A stretch of DNA of 64,000 nt from Harmonia axyridis (GCF_914767665.1 NC_059502.1:15934001-15998000), one strand, 5' to 3'. Numbered from the stretch's first letter, positions 1 to 12,019 are shown. Made by a program: numbers and translations. The notes: a model not told the origin generated them from the sequence alone.

Positions 1-1
1 C

Positions 2-208
2 ATGGATATTTTGCCATGGCCGCCCAGATCGCCCGATCTTTCGCCCATTGAGCATGTTTGGGACATCATAGGGAGAAGGCTTGAAAATTTACCCCAATCC
101 CCATGGACTTTGGTGGCTCTGAGACATGAATTACAGGTAGCTTGAGATAGTATCCCTCAAGAAGAAATCTTATTGCATCAATGCCTAGATGTGTTGGGGA
201 GTTTATAA
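2..208 (+). pseudogene. Tc1-like transposase, C-terminal relic
   Basis: The plus-strand reading frame ends a Tc1/mariner-superfamily transposase. The third catalytic block is visible as RSPDLSPIEHVWD (catalytic Glu before HVW). It is followed by a degenerate tail that reads on to a TAA at 206-208. The Trp codon expected in the tail (AWDSIPQE) has become TGA at 143-145, so the frame is broken. The piece is cut by the left window edge, so the upstream HTH and first Asp cannot be seen. Family membership is clear from the motif; activity is excluded by the stop. Confidence 0.8.
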
Positions 209-789
209 ATAATCGCGGTGGACAAATATATTATCAACAGAGTTATTAAAAAACATTGCAAACCCTGGTTTTTTTTCTTCAAATTCCAATCATTTACTCC
301 TTGCTATACTATCTATGTTTCATCAAAAAAAATTTAAAATTTAAACAGCTCCTTCTGTGTGTTGCACTTTATTCGTCAGTTAGTATATTATTTATTTGGG
401 GATGGGAATGTCCACATCCGTTGATTATTTTTTTTTAATATGTTTATCTTTCTCTACCTAATAACTGATTGATACCTATTTATGGGGTACCCTATATTGC
501 ACAGCGACCTTGATATATTATCTGCAACTATCACAGTTGCCTACATAAATAAAAGACAGAGGCTGACATGTTTGATAACTCCACTAGATATTTCGTCAGT
601 GTAAATGCCCTTTGTGGATGTTGATGGATTATTATAACTATTATTCATTATTATTTCACTGAATCGGGGTCGTTACGGCTCTGTTATCTTAAAGGGAACT
701 GCGACCAAATTGATTTTTTCTTATCCCTACCTATTCCTAAAAATCCGAGGGGCGGACAGGTACCGCTTCTTTCCCATGACTTCCCATGA
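209..789. other. AT-rich stretch, no gene seen
   Basis: No coding pattern, splice-flanked frame or known element is visible. A 60-codon frame at 256-438 is low-complexity and hydrophobic and probably chance. A 10-bp direct doublet (TTCCCATGAC) lies at 771-790. Confidence 0.5.
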
Positions 790-1260
790 CTTGTGATCTA
801 CGTAATCATATCAATCGAAATAATGGTATGAACTTCCCATGACGGAACTTTCAATTTTCTTAAATTTTTCAAGGTCCAGGTATTTCAAATTCGAGTGAAA
901 TATTTCAATATAAAAATTTTCGGGCGAGAACGAAATTTGGCTAAGTCAATTCAAACACTGTCCACTGATTTTTCGTAGACCTCACTGTTTGAAAAAAAAA
1001 TTGAACTTGGAGTCTTGAAAATAAACAGTAAAAATTGAATATCTACACAAGAATCATTATATCTTCTTAAATATTCTTCACAGACCTCAAATAAAAACGT
1101 TCTTTGAAGATCAAACTCTTATCTAAAACATGATGGGGTTTCAAGTTCGTTTCTTGTGTTCAGGAATTGTGACAGCCTCGAGAAAATTATCGTCTATTTT
1201 TTTTGAAGATTTCAGTTTATGACCTATAATTTAAAAAAAAAACAACAAAATTTATTTTGT
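790..1260. repeat. Dispersed repeat related to 25.3-26.1 kb
   Basis: This stretch shares ordered blocks with the tandem pair at 25.3-26.1 kb: a block reading TTTTTCGTAGACCTCAC, then CAGTAAAAATTGA, then CTCAAATAAAAACGTT, then a block ending near TTTCAGTTTAT. It is a diverged, single, partial copy. No reading frame or terminal repeat is visible, so the class of element is unknown. Confidence 0.6.
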
Positions 1261-1395
1261 AAGTAGTAAAAGGATTACTTTGGCACTCTGGCAACGGCAT
1301 TCTATTTCGATCGCTGACATAATGTCATTGCTAAAATAAATATACCAAAACAGACAGTATTTTTGGGAATGAAGACTCATAAATTCAACTTTTAC

Positions 1396-1638
1396 CTTGT
1401 ATACCGACATTACTGTACCAATGGTGACTGTTTGAACAGAAATCTTTCACAGACCCGATATAAGCAGTAATATCTAGAATTAGTCCCTCGATATCGAGTA
1501 AGCTGGATTCACATCGCATGTTATTCAAATAAAACGGTCCTCCAAAGTAAACAACGTCCCGCAAATATTCCAGTTTAATATCGTCTACGTGGAATCGACA
1601 AACGTCGTCCTTTCTGACGTTTTTCTTCATTGAAACTC
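1396..1638 (-). CDS. Internal exon of an unrecognised host gene (minus strand)
   Basis: A 243-nt frame that looks like a real protein exon, with mixed charged and hydrophobic residues and no low complexity. On the minus strand it is bounded by an acceptor ...CATTAG (AG at 1640-1639) and a good donor CAAG|GTAAAAG (intron starts at 1395). It starts and ends in phase 1. The exon at 4504-4693 ends with one base (G), and this exon supplies GA, giving Gly and an open junction (SSD-G-VSMKKN). The exon carries VCRFHVDDIKLEYLRDVV and FGGPFYLNNMRCES; one short stretch is Cys/Asn/Ser/His-rich. I do not recognise the family and give no function. Downstream exons should lie left of the window. The acceptor has a weak pyrimidine tract, which lowers certainty. 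Confidence 0.6.
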
Positions 1639-2157
1639 CTAATGGTTATAACTCCCGTGACCCGCACTCACTAATTACTGTGTGCACTTGCTCGGACAAC
1701 CATTAATTCCTTGGATTTCAGTTTGAATAACATGGTCCCCTTCACTTCGATTTAAATCTTGCTGTAGGACAAAATCCGCTTTCGGAATATCTCCACTGAA
1801 ATTAATAGCAAATTTAGACTGAAACTGTTTTATGTCCTCCGTGAAGCGATAAGTACTTCCGAAAACTAGTTCATGTCCTTGTCATTTAATGATGATATCT
1901 GGTATCTATGGCCATTTCAGTCCGTTTATGTTCGAGGATGATGTCTACATTTGCGAATGTGATTCACGTAGAAAATTGCATAAGGTCTTTATGAATGAGT
2001 ATGTTATCGTATAGTGAGATATGAACTGTTCTTTTTCTGATTTTGACATATGAAGTGACTCTTTTTGAAACGTTTTACTTTCAGCAACTAGTGACGAAAA
2101 GTGGAATATGTATTTCGAAATTATTGATGAAAAGTATATTTCCCACAGAGTTTTTTT

Positions 2158-2581
2158 TCGCACAGAGTTGGTTGTTCTGCAGAACACCACCATGACCAGC
2201 CAGAGATATCACGATATGATTATAGAACCCATAATTGTTCCGTTTGCGGCTGCCGTGGGCGAGAATTTCATTTTAATTGACGATAATGCCCGTCCACACC
2301 GTAGTCGTCTGGTTAATGAAGCGCTAGAAACTCATGCTATTGATAGGATGGACTGGCCAGCTCGCTCTCCAGACATGAATTGCATCGAACATGTCTGGTC
2401 TGAGATGTCTAGACAATTGTCAACCTTAGAACAACCGATCAATAACCTGGAGGACCTTTCTAACGCTTTACGGGATATTTGGACGAATTTTCCCCAAAAT
2501 TTTATGAATCGTTTGATCAAAAGTATGCCTCGTAGGGTAGAATGCTTGGGACGAGCTCTTGGGGGACCAACTAGGTACTAG
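2158..2581 (+). pseudogene. Tc1-like transposase, C-terminal half
   Basis: The frame encodes the second half of a Tc1-family DDE catalytic domain. It has the central Asp in LIDDNARPHRS and the final Glu in RSPDMNCIEHVWSE, about 34 residues apart as in DD34E enzymes, then a normal tail (SMPRRVECLGRALGG) and TAG at 2579-2581. The HTH DNA-binding domains and first catalytic Asp are missing, so this is a 5'-truncated copy. It lies inside the intron of the minus-strand gene (between 1638 and 4504), in the opposite orientation. The frame it preserves is uninterrupted, so it may be a fairly young fragment. Not able to transpose by itself. Confidence 0.85.
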
Positions 2582-2854
2582 CTTAACCGAAACTTCAGCC
2601 TACTTGTGGTTTCATCATAAGATTTTTATGTTATTCAAACACAGAATTTTGAGTGTTCCTAATAAAGTCTTTTTTTCTCTCCAACATTCCATTTTTCATT
2701 CTTTTCTCAAGTGAACCATATTATCAACTGAAAATACTCTGATATCTGACTAAATTTATAATTTTGGAGCGAATATTTCAGAAATAAATTTAGAACAAGT
2801 GAGTGATCCCTATCAATTGTTGAGCAGTGTATATGAAATACTACTAAAAGCATT

Positions 2855-3323
2855 GTTCAATTATTCGAAAATGGTTACAAATCGCCTTATCGATCTACAA
2901 TCAAAAAATGTTTATGATTCCTATTCTACACCTCATTCTATATCTATATATGAGAAAATATACGGAGTGTTCCTCTCCAAGGAAGCAAATGTTATATTCG
3001 AAATGTGCCGTACTGTAAAATATTTTTTGACCATCATAATTCCAAAGCATGAAAAAGGATAATAAATATTACAAATATGTCTATAAAACGTCCTTGAAAA
3101 GATTTTTTTCAATCTATTTTTGTAACATCAGGGATTTTCACGGTATGAATCTGCAAATGAATATGTTCAGTACGGAATATTTCGAATATAACTTTCTTTT
3201 GAGAGGGACACTCCGTACATTTTTTCGAGTTTGATGTAGAATGTGGCGTATAACAAGATTCATAAACATTTTTTCGATTGTAGATCGCTTAGGCGATTTG
3301 TAACAATTTTCGAATAATTGAAC
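2855..3323. mobile_element. Foldback element with about 160-bp inverted arms
   Basis: Arms 2855-3015 and 3168-3323 are imperfect reverse complements. The left arm starts GTTCAATTATTCG and the right arm ends with its complement; both contain a block TACGGAGTGT and a block reading TACAAATCGCC (left) or its complement. A spacer of about 150 bp separates them. The short frames in this region (2799-3062 plus, 3138-3389 minus) follow from the repeat and are not convincing genes. Probably a MITE or foldback element; no target duplication was found. Confidence 0.6.
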
Positions 3324-3840
3324 TTGAAAAATTGTAAGTAACTGAGACACACTGTATAATTGACCAAATATAACAACACCAAAGAACAATGCTTCACATA
3401 GTATCTCATATTAATGACTGTTCACATATTGATTACTCAGAATAGTAAAGATTATCCAGGATAACGTTTTGTATTGTTTAACGATAGAGAAGAAATTAAA
3501 GTTTTCAGGGGCTTCTAGCGTCGAAACTAGCATATAGAAAAACTTTTGCCAATTGAACTTTTATTTGGAATGATATGGACTATAACATATCAAAAATTCA
3601 GCTGATTTTACAAAAGGCCATTTTCCCTAATAAGGTGTGAGGTATCCTTTGTTCAATTTTATCATAACACCCAATAAATATAGAATAACTAAGTAAGAAT
3701 ATCTGGATCCAACGGATTACATTCGGTATAAATTTTGAAACGATAAATGACGGTTTTTCAACGCTAGTTCCCTGAACAGATAACTCTGTCCTTTCGTCCT
3801 AATTTCTGTATTTTTCGAAAAGACCATATTTCCGCTATAT
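3324..3840. other. Intron sequence, nothing recognised
   Basis: AT-rich DNA in the intron of the minus-strand gene. I see no exon, element end or RNA gene. Confidence 0.5.
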
Positions 3841-3844
3841 CGCC

Positions 3845-4010
3845 TAGCAGAAATTCAAATTCGAATTCAAATTCTTTATTGATCCCTTCGACATTACAAA
3901 GAATGTATGGAACAAGTACAGAATAATAAGCTATTTCTAAGAGAAAATTAACACAAACATATAATACGATCTTAATACATAATAAGTGAAAAAAAGATTA
4001 TCCTTGAATC
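3845..4010 (-). mobile_element. Possible 3' end of a LINE with short-repeat tail (minus)
   Basis: On the minus strand the sequence reads ...GGGATCAATAAAG followed by a short repeated tail of the AATTTG/AATTCG kind (GAATTTGAATTTGAATTCG). A 3' end with an AATAAA-like signal and a microsatellite tail is a known mark of non-LTR retrotransposon or SINE ends. No coding part is present, so the call rests on this tail alone. Confidence 0.3.
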
Positions 4011-4503
4011 CTTACTCATTTAAAATCTTAATTTGGTCAGGTAAATAAATACATAAATTTATTAATCCAACGCTTGTATAATACAATATAGGATAAGTCG
4101 AAATGAACAACAATTAATTTCTATGATTATGAGTATCACATGAACCATACAAATTACTGAAAAATGTTTTAGAATTTCTAGACTATTTTGAACGGAAAGC
4201 AAGATATAGAGAAATATTAGAAACAGCTATTTTCACTTTTAGTTCTCGAGATGCTTTCAATGAGCATCAAATTTGGGACGCCCTGTGCTCAGTACAATTG
4301 TAGAAAGACATGTTGTGAAATTGTGTGTAAGTAATTCAATATATAAAAATATTTGTGTTCTAAAAATTTCAAATTATATTTATTATATTATAGAAGTTCA
4401 AAAAAGTAAGCCAGCTCTTTCAAAATGTCATTATTGTAATGAATATCTAAATCATAATCAGTGTACTACGTAGCATATTATTTATGGAGGTATTGTTTCT
4501 CAC

Positions 4504-4693
4504 CGTCTGAAGATAGATTCAAACCGTTCATGATGAGATCCAATACAAATTCATGAACTTCATTAATCATCAATCGATAGATGTCCGGGTTGGGATTTAA
4601 TACAATCAAACCGCAGGACAGAGAATAGCACTCTGTATGTGGACCTGGAATGCGGTAGTTCTCATTGCAAAGCAACTCAAAGAGCCGGAGGGT
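4504..4693 (-). CDS. Internal exon of an unrecognised host gene (minus strand)
   Basis: A 190-nt minus-strand frame bounded by an acceptor ...CACGTAG (AG at 4695-4694, preceded by ATCATTTTCAG) and a strong donor GACG|GTGAGAAA (intron starts at 4503). It reads TLRLFELLCNENYRIPGPH and later CGLIVLNPNPDIYRLMINEV, ending LSSD plus one base. In this frame TAG sits just before the exon, so the exon cannot extend further 5'. It joins the exon at 1396-1638 in phase, across a 2.9-kb intron. The helix-rich, Leu/Ile-rich pattern would fit a helical-repeat protein, but I do not recognise the family. The 5' exons were not found to the right. Confidence 0.6.
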
Positions 4694-7497
4694 CTACGTG
4701 GATCTGAAAATGATCAACCTAAATCGCATTAAATACAGTGTACTTTACATCTTCGAAAATTGCATTGTGCTGTCAACACATCGGATTTATTCTTCAATGA
4801 TAGTTATCGTCATAATTCAAGGAGTATCGAAGTTTATTATACACTGGAAATATTTCGATGAAGTTCTATTTTTGATGATTCCAGAGAAATGTAACGTAAT
4901 AATTTCGATCTATGTGTTTTAATAGGACACTTAATAGAAACTTTAGAAAAATAGAAATTCAGCCTGCATGATTCCTGAAATCATGCAGTATGAGAACTAC
5001 TGAATGGTTTTTCCACTTAGTAAATTATCGTAAAAAAATAAATGAAAAAAGTAGACTCGAAAAAGTTTCCAGTACCCAAACTAATTTTGAGTACTTGCGC
5101 CTCCACCATTTTGCATACTATCGAATTTCTGCTGAAACAAAAATTGTTATCAATAAAAAGTAGAGCGTGCTAGCTGGGCAAATGATTAATGAAAAAGCTG
5201 ACTATCGATAACATTAAAATCTAGTATTAGGTAAGAAAATTATCATAAAATACGTTGCTACAGAGAAAAATATTATGTAGGCAGTTCTGAAGGAAAATTA
5301 GAAATTATTGTCAAAATTATAATAATACTAACTTTCTCGCAATTTTACCAGAACAGAGAATAACTGAGTGTTGTCGTTTGAGATGAAATTTTACAAATGA
5401 CAAATAAATATCGAGCTTGTACAGACATAAACATCAAAATATATTTTATGATATCTAGGTACGAAGTGCAGAGGTTTTTAAGTAGGTAAATTTTTTTTCA
5501 ATTGAAGAGTTTCCTCCACTTGAACCAAATTTTTTATACCGTTTCTTGAATTTACATGTTTCAAAAAATGAAGAAAAACATTTTTTTTCTCGAAGTTAAT
5601 GAAGAGTGAGCATGTTTTACAAAAATTATATGCAAACCGAACGTGACAGTCATCTTCTAGATTTTTATGATTATACAGAATATTCTATTCATCTTTTTAT
5701 CGAGAAATTATTGCTTTCACGAAGACAACACGAAAGTTTAAAAATTTGGAATTAATAGTTATTTTAAACACATATTTTCCAATTGAAATAATCATTTCAT
5801 TTGGAAAATATAAAAATGTAATAAATATTCAAGAATAACTCTTATTTACATAAAATTTCAAGACAAAAATTATTTTTTTTCTCAGTTTTGGAAACGCGTA
5901 ATTTTCCAAAGAAAGTCCTAAGAGCTTTTGTTTGAATGAAATGATTCACTCTTCGAAAACTTTCGAAAAATTGTTTGAAAGTATATCTGAAATTCAGAAA
6001 ATGATCAATATATTATATGCACATAATATACCTAATTATGTCGAAACATTTCGCTCCATTCGCAGTGGAAGCTAACGTGAGGGAAAATATCATTTGTTTA
6101 TGCGGTACAAAGGTTCTATACCACCAAATTTTCCAAATGAATTCCATATTATTTCATTAATACCGCTGAACGCTAAAATTTGCATGAAAATAAATTTGTG
6201 CCAACAAGTTGATTATCTGTTGAATCGGTTTGAATATTTCAAATGAATATTTTATGCTGAAACATCATTAAAGTTTGGAATGGAAATTAATAACGAATTA
6301 AGGCGATCCCACTGATGAAAAATTGAAAATGAAAAAATACAATTTCCAGTTAGAGTAACAGTATTAGGGTAAATTAAAGGAAGATCAGAAATGCAGTCTA
6401 TTAAAAAGGAGGAGATGTCCTGTTGAGAAATAAAAGTTTGGTTTCTGAAAATTTCAACAATTCATACTCTTCATAATAGGAAACTTGATAATTTGCGAAA
6501 AGCAAACTATCACACAATTGAAAATGAGGCACTTTAAAAAAAACGAGAGTGGATTAGTTTATCTGTTACGATTGGAGAAATCATATTATGCATAATGGAT
6601 CATACCTAGATAACTGAACGTAACAGAATTCTAGACCTTATGAACCATAGTGAGAAATTGAATTCAAAGCTATAAAGACGAACATCTCAAAGTTTCAGTA
6701 ACTTTTTGAAAGGGTTAATGTAAAAGCCGTTGGATCTGACATTATGAATTATTCCGTCATAAGAAATGACCAGAGTTCATTATAGATGAGAGTAGGGTGG
6801 TTCAGATGGGAACGAATTCAATCCATTCCTCTTCATGGAACTCTTGAAGAACTTCTTGAAAATGAGGCGAGAACTGACAAGACTTCAAAGGCACTTATTA
6901 ATGAAATTTTGATCCCAAGCTCATCAATTTATATAGAAGCTTGTATGAGAGTAATGTTCCCATGATGATATCAAGGTAATGAGAATTATAATTTCAATGT
7001 TATTGAGCGGATTCAACACTGACAAAAGACTGAACCAGCATCCTCAAACTCAGAAAAAATAAATGTCACATTATTAAAATACGACTGATTAAAACATGAT
7101 TAACATATGAAAAGCTCGAGCAGAATACTCAAATTGTCTTAGAAATTTTACTCTTTTCCGGAAATTCGAAAAGTTAGAATAAGATTGAATTGGAACCGAG
7201 TCTTGAAATGAGTCATGAAAATGAGTGTTTGTTTCAAGGCCCCATCGATTCAAAATCGGTTGAATAATAAAACAAATGCTTCTGCTACTGATTATTTTCG
7301 TTCATTTGAACCGGGAATGGTCTCAAACGATAAAGGTCAGATTTCAGAAGAAGCTTACACTAGTCAAGATAGTTTCAAAAATTTGGTTTTCGTTTGGGAC
7401 CTTCAATTGACACTTTACAAGGTGATTTGTCCGATTCTACTTCAATCAATAACGTTTGTATGGCTCATTCAATGTTGATGAAATGTTATTATTGATG
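4694..7497. other. AT-rich stretch, no gene recognised
   Basis: Presumed upstream intron of the minus-strand gene, or intergenic DNA. There is a small hairpin near 4962-4986 (CTGCATGATT...AATCATGCAG). The plus frame at 7215-7478 has no supporting motif. I see no RNA gene and no transposon ends. Confidence 0.45.
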
Positions 7498-7831
7498 TAC
7501 AGGGTGTCCTATTTGTGATACCCACTGAAAGCTTCTCGAGAACTTTAGGACTTAGGGAAAAAAAATTTCACGAACCAACGATCTATTTTCCGACCTAATG
7601 AGATATCAGAAGGCAGATCATTGCTGTCTTGATTCGTTCTCGAGATATCGGGCTCTTCTAAAAAAAATTTCCCTATCAAATATTTCGCTATATCTATTTT
7701 CTCTTCGAGATATTCGAAAAATTCTATATTTTGGGTAATTTTTATGGTTTATATGAAATTCATAACAGATCTAGAAATCAATTTAAGATATATAAAGGGG
7801 AGTTAGTGTTTCTTAAATGGGACACCCTATA
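7498..7831. mobile_element. Short TIR element (TACAGGGTG type)
   Basis: The left end reads TACAGGGTGTCCTATTTG and the right end AAATGGGACACCCTATA, near-perfect inverted terminal repeats about 334 bp apart with no coding capacity. This fits a MITE-like non-autonomous element. A flanking TA could be the target duplication, but it cannot be told from the TIR itself. Confidence 0.55.
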
Positions 7832-8131
7832 CATTTCAAAGCAGATCTGTTGAAAAGCATTCCATTTTCGGTTTCTCAAGAATGTCATCCGCTTCAAAGA
7901 TATTGACTTTTTCGTCTTTTTTTATGGGAGACCCCATATATAAATATTTTTCATTTATTCCGAGATATTCGAAAACCCTGTAACTCGAGAATGAATCAAG
8001 ACATCTATGATCTGATTTCTGATATCTTATTGTTCTGAAAAAAATAGATCGTGAGTCCTGAAGATTATTTCTCCAATTCTTATATTTTTCGAAACGCTTT
8101 CAAAGAGCATAGAAAATGGGACACCCTGTTC
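7832..8131. repeat. Related repeat ending in CACCCTGT
   Basis: This directly follows the TIR element and ends with AAAATGGGACACCCTGT at about 8113-8129. It repeats internal phrases of its neighbour (a GAGATATTCGAAAA block and phrases about gaps in the same order), so it is probably a second, partly decayed copy. Its left end is not clear; GGGAGACCCCATATA near 7925 may be an internal end. Confidence 0.4.
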
Positions 8132-9890
8132 AAAACGAATGAGTATATTCAACAATTATACCGCTGAAAATACAGGGTTTTCACTATACTAATTTCATTT
8201 TAATTGTACAGGTTGAAAAAGCACCCTTCGTATTGCATTTTCAAAACTTTTATACTATACTATACCTTTCAAATTCTAGGATAATGAGCCGTTATTTAGG
8301 TGTTCTTAATTTTTTTTTCAACACACCTTCGGTAATCTGAGAATTTTTTTAATTAACGATATCGAAATTTCACTCCGAAGAAGTCAGAATATTCTGATGG
8401 GTAGTGAAGCTATTCTGAACTAGGTAGTGAAGCTTTATCGTCCAAGGATGCACAGCTGCTCCTTAGTTCTACAACTTCCAAAATAGTTTTTTCAGATTCG
8501 AAATTCATATTCACTTGCGAACGTTCCTTCTAGTGTTCTGGAACTCAATTATTTTTGTGCTATCTCTACTCTATTTTTTCTGTAATTTAGTTTTTCAACC
8601 TTTTAAACAATAGAGCTTTTTATTACTGAAAAAGTTTATTGGAAAAAATAGGATTTTTTTTCGATGTTGATGGTCAACGTATGGCGGTTTACATTTGGAA
8701 CAGCCAGTATAACTCAGCTCATGAGTATGTGTGTTATCGATGTAATCCATAGAAATCGTGAAGTAATTAAAATTTCATATCTCGAAATAATTCCAAAGGT
8801 ATAATATTCAAAATAATGGAACCAAACATTTGAATAACCCATATTGAAATTGTTTAAATAGTGGCAGAGAGGCTAGTTCCATTCGATTCATGTTATTGCA
8901 CTGTATTTATTCAGCCAGAAGAACCAATGTGCACCGATGAACTATGAACATATCCAAAACAAATAGGAAGGAATATACAGGTATTATTTCATGATTCTAT
9001 TCAAACAAGATGTTCAAGCTAGTCGAAAATTATTATGGAACTTCCTAAAATTACATAAATCAAGCAATAGAAGAAGGCTTTACATATTGTGTAAGCTGAG
9101 ATTAAATAAATGAATAAATATTATTAATTATGTATCCTTAATAATTGATATTCGCACCGATTATTCAAAGATACGCACCACACTCAGTTTTGATAGTCAT
9201 ACTCAGTCGGTAGAAACAAAATTAGCATTTCTATTTTTTCTCTATTGAAAATATTTAACTACCTACTTATACCTAAGTGAAATCATCAATTATGATTGTT
9301 AACTGGAGGTACAGAAGTACTCGGCTTTCATTACTAGTGATAAGATATGAGTTTTCCTTGACACCCCGAAGTAAATATTGAAAGAAATAAGGTTAGTGAC
9401 GTAAAAAAGATATCGACAATATTCACAACTTTCAATAATATTGTCTTATGTTTCGTGCAGGTAAGTTATTTGATCTATTTCAAAGAGATAATGATATAAT
9501 CATTATAAAATATTACGGAATGAAATATATTATGGATTATTATTAACATGTTACAAAAAACTTTGAGTGCTCTCTTTCCACGAATAGAGAATTATCATTT
9601 CGTCATGAGGTTTGTATTCTCCAAATTTTGATCAGGGCTCAACTCACAGATGACGAATCTGCAGAATTTCATGTCTAATTCAAATAAACTAATGACAAAA
9701 ATCATACAATATTATACCTACTAGGTTGAAATTGTTTGTATATATTATTCGAAATACCACATCACCCAACAAGGTACCGCTTTTTTTCTTGTTAGTTGGT
9801 ACCAATTTTCAAAAGATGTGTTTCAAAATTTCAAAATATAGAGATAAGTCTGAAACGAGATACCTATTGAAGATTGATTAATGCTACGTT
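8132..9890. other. No gene seen
   Basis: AT-rich DNA with runs of T. I see no exon, RNA gene or element end that I can defend. Confidence 0.45.
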
Positions 9891-9894
9891 TGTT

Positions 9895-10655
9895 GTTGTT
9901 TCAAAAATGAATAAAACACTGTTTCGTATGGCGGAAATACTTTGCAAATAAAGCAACGACTTGATAGGTTATTCTGATTCTGTTCCATGTGCAACAACGG
10001 TTAAAAGCTTGTATACTGACACCGAGGCTGACACTAAACATGGTCAAAAAACCACCGACGATGCTGAACGCTCTGGACGCCCGAATTCGACTGTTGTTTC
10101 AGAAAACATGAAAAAATTCCACGAAATGGTTCCGGGCGATCGTGAATTGATGTTGCTTGAGGTAGATATGTAGTTGAAGATATCAGTCAATATTTGTCCA
10201 TGAGAAACCTTTACTCGAAATTGGGACCACCCTTGCTCAACGCTGATTAAAAACAACAACGCATCGTCGATTCTAAACTCTGTTTCAATCGGTATAAAAG
10301 GAATTTTGCATCGATATGCGACAGCGGTTGAAACATGGAGTTATCAATAAATTCCCAGTCGGTGAAAGCCGTACAAAGCTACCAAAACCTCAAATAGTAG
10401 CTGACAATATCATGGCATCCGTATCACATGCATGGTCTATTATTCATTGACTTCATTGACAAAGGTAGAACCATCAACAGTGAATATTACAGAACGTTAT
10501 TGGATTGATTGAGTGCAGAAATTAGGAAGAAACGCTCTCAAATGCAAAGACAAAATTCTCTTGACAACATTGAAAAACTACTACTTTACTTGAACATACG
10601 TAGATTTCAAGACAAACTCAAGTCAAGTAGCTTGAATATCAAGTCAAGCCGTGAA
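9895..10655 (+). pseudogene. Mariner transposase (5' part), broken and split by a hAT insertion
   Basis: The frame shows a mariner N-terminal half, with YSDSVPCATTVKSLYTD then DDAERSGRPN (the HTH-to-linker region of DD34D mariners). After frameshifts and stops there are pieces of the catalytic core, with FIDFIDKGRTINSEYY as the clearest block. Several in-frame stops are present (for example at the end of EVDM, about 10173). The rest of the same gene resumes at 12020, after the 1348-bp element at 10664-12011. The piece from about 10600 to 10655 is too decayed to align by eye. Confidence 0.8.
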
Positions 10656-10663
10656 TCCCTACC
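10656..10663. repeat. 8-bp target-site duplication, left copy
   Basis: TCCCTACC directly precedes the CAGGGGTGG terminus and recurs at 12012-12019 directly after the other terminus. Eight-bp duplications are the hallmark of hAT-superfamily insertion. Confidence 0.85.
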
Positions 10664-12011
10664 CAGGGGTGGATACAGGGGGGGGGGGGGTGGTGCATGG
10701 TGGTCATGGCCCCTCCTCGCGGACCTTATAATTATAAAAATGTATCCTGAAAAATCGAAAAATATGCGTGGGAACTCACAAGGGTGAAATGCATTGGCAT
10801 TAATACATATACATAGAACCATTTGCAGCAGTCTTAATGTTGAAAGATACGATAGTCAAAAAAATACGAGACTAGAATATGTTATTGAATTTTTAATATT
10901 TGATCATATGTCTAGGTGTAGTAAAATGGAATTCATTATTTGTCCAATAGATGACTTTAGTTATCTGTATCTTGCGTTGTACAAGTCCGATCGGGTTTCA
11001 CGATATGGCGTTAAAAAGATGAGATTTCGCATTACAAAAATATTCTGACAGTTTTGTGATGAGTTGACTCAGTTAAGTTTGAGCGCGCCACAATGATGGA
11101 CACTAGCAAAAAGAAAATACCCTATATTTTATAGTTTTTCTTAGATAAAGACAAAAATACCAGTCAGGCGGGTGAAAATGTAAACAGTGTTTTTGCCCTT
11201 ATACTGTAATACCCAATCACGTGCAGTTTTGGTTTCGTCGATTCCGTTCCGGTAATTTCGATGTCAAAGATGCACTACGCACTGAAACGCCACTGGTCAA
11301 TTGACGAAAATATCGATAAAATCATGGATATTGTCGAGTCCTGTTTCGATTGCTTAAGAGCTTAAGAGTCCACAATAAACCGTTTGGAACACTATTTGCA
11401 TAAGGCTGATCTCAAGAAGGTGCTTGATGTATGGATATCACATGAGCTAACCAAAAAACCGCATGGACCGAATTTCCACTGCCAATCACTGGAGAATCGC
11501 TACAAAATCGCCCTATTTTTGAAACGCTTGGTACCTGATGAAAAGTGAATCATTTATGACAACGTCAAGCAAAAACGGTCGTGGTCGAAACGCGGTGAGC
11601 CTTCGGAAACGGACAGGAAGGTTTTGCTGTGTGTTTAGTGAGATTGGCAGGGAATTATCTATCAAGAGCTGTTCACCTAAGGCACAACTGTGTTAACTAT
11701 GGTAATTGAAGCCTTGTTCTTTATGCAATAATAATGGTTTTCTTTTTACTACACTTTATATTTTCGTGCGCCTGGGTTTTCTTATGAAATGAATTTACGC
11801 AATATATTTATGGAATATGCGAAATTTTTCCTTGTTTTTACCCTACAAAAATTTTGGAAACTGAATATGATATGATTTACTAAAATCCACTTTTCTATGA
11901 AAAAACACTTGACCCGGTAGGTACCAACAAAAAATTCCGCTATTTTGCTAACCTATATGAGCCGTGACTTTCTATGCCCCCCCCCTCAAACATCGTCTGG
12001 ATCCGCCCCTG
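10664..12011. mobile_element. hAT-type non-autonomous element, 1348 bp, inserted in a mariner
   Basis: The ends are inverted: left CAGGGGTGGATACAGGGGGG, right (reverse complement) CAGGGGCGGATCCAG followed by a G-run. The flanks carry identical 8-bp duplications TCCCTACC. CAGGG termini plus 8-bp duplications fit the hAT superfamily. No hAT transposase frame is visible. From about 10935 to 11720 the interior is a decayed mariner of another lineage. The order of events is therefore readable: first the outer mariner, then the hAT element; the inner mariner entered the hAT either before or after it moved. Confidence 0.75.
10935..11720 (+). pseudogene. Decayed mariner of a second lineage (inside the hAT element)
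   Basis: The leader TTATTTGTCCAATAGATG... matches the leader of the mariner at 52.4 kb. A decayed transposase follows: MDTSKKKIPYI-like start near 11094, FWFRRFRSGNF (HTH region), PFLKRLVPDEK (first catalytic Asp block, written with small changes), then VLLCV and a broken end near 11700. Many stops and shifts are present. The gene stops before the second and third Asp blocks. The same lineage is far better preserved at 52385-53640. Cecropia-like subfamily is my tentative assignment. Confidence 0.75.
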
Positions 12012-12019
12012 TCCCTACC
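12012..12019. repeat. 8-bp target-site duplication, right copy
   Basis: TCCCTACC, identical to 10656-10663, directly abutting the ...CCCCTG terminus. Confidence 0.85.

Noticed and set aside
256..438. 60-codon hydrophobic frame
   Set aside because: Low-complexity T-rich DNA; typical chance frame.
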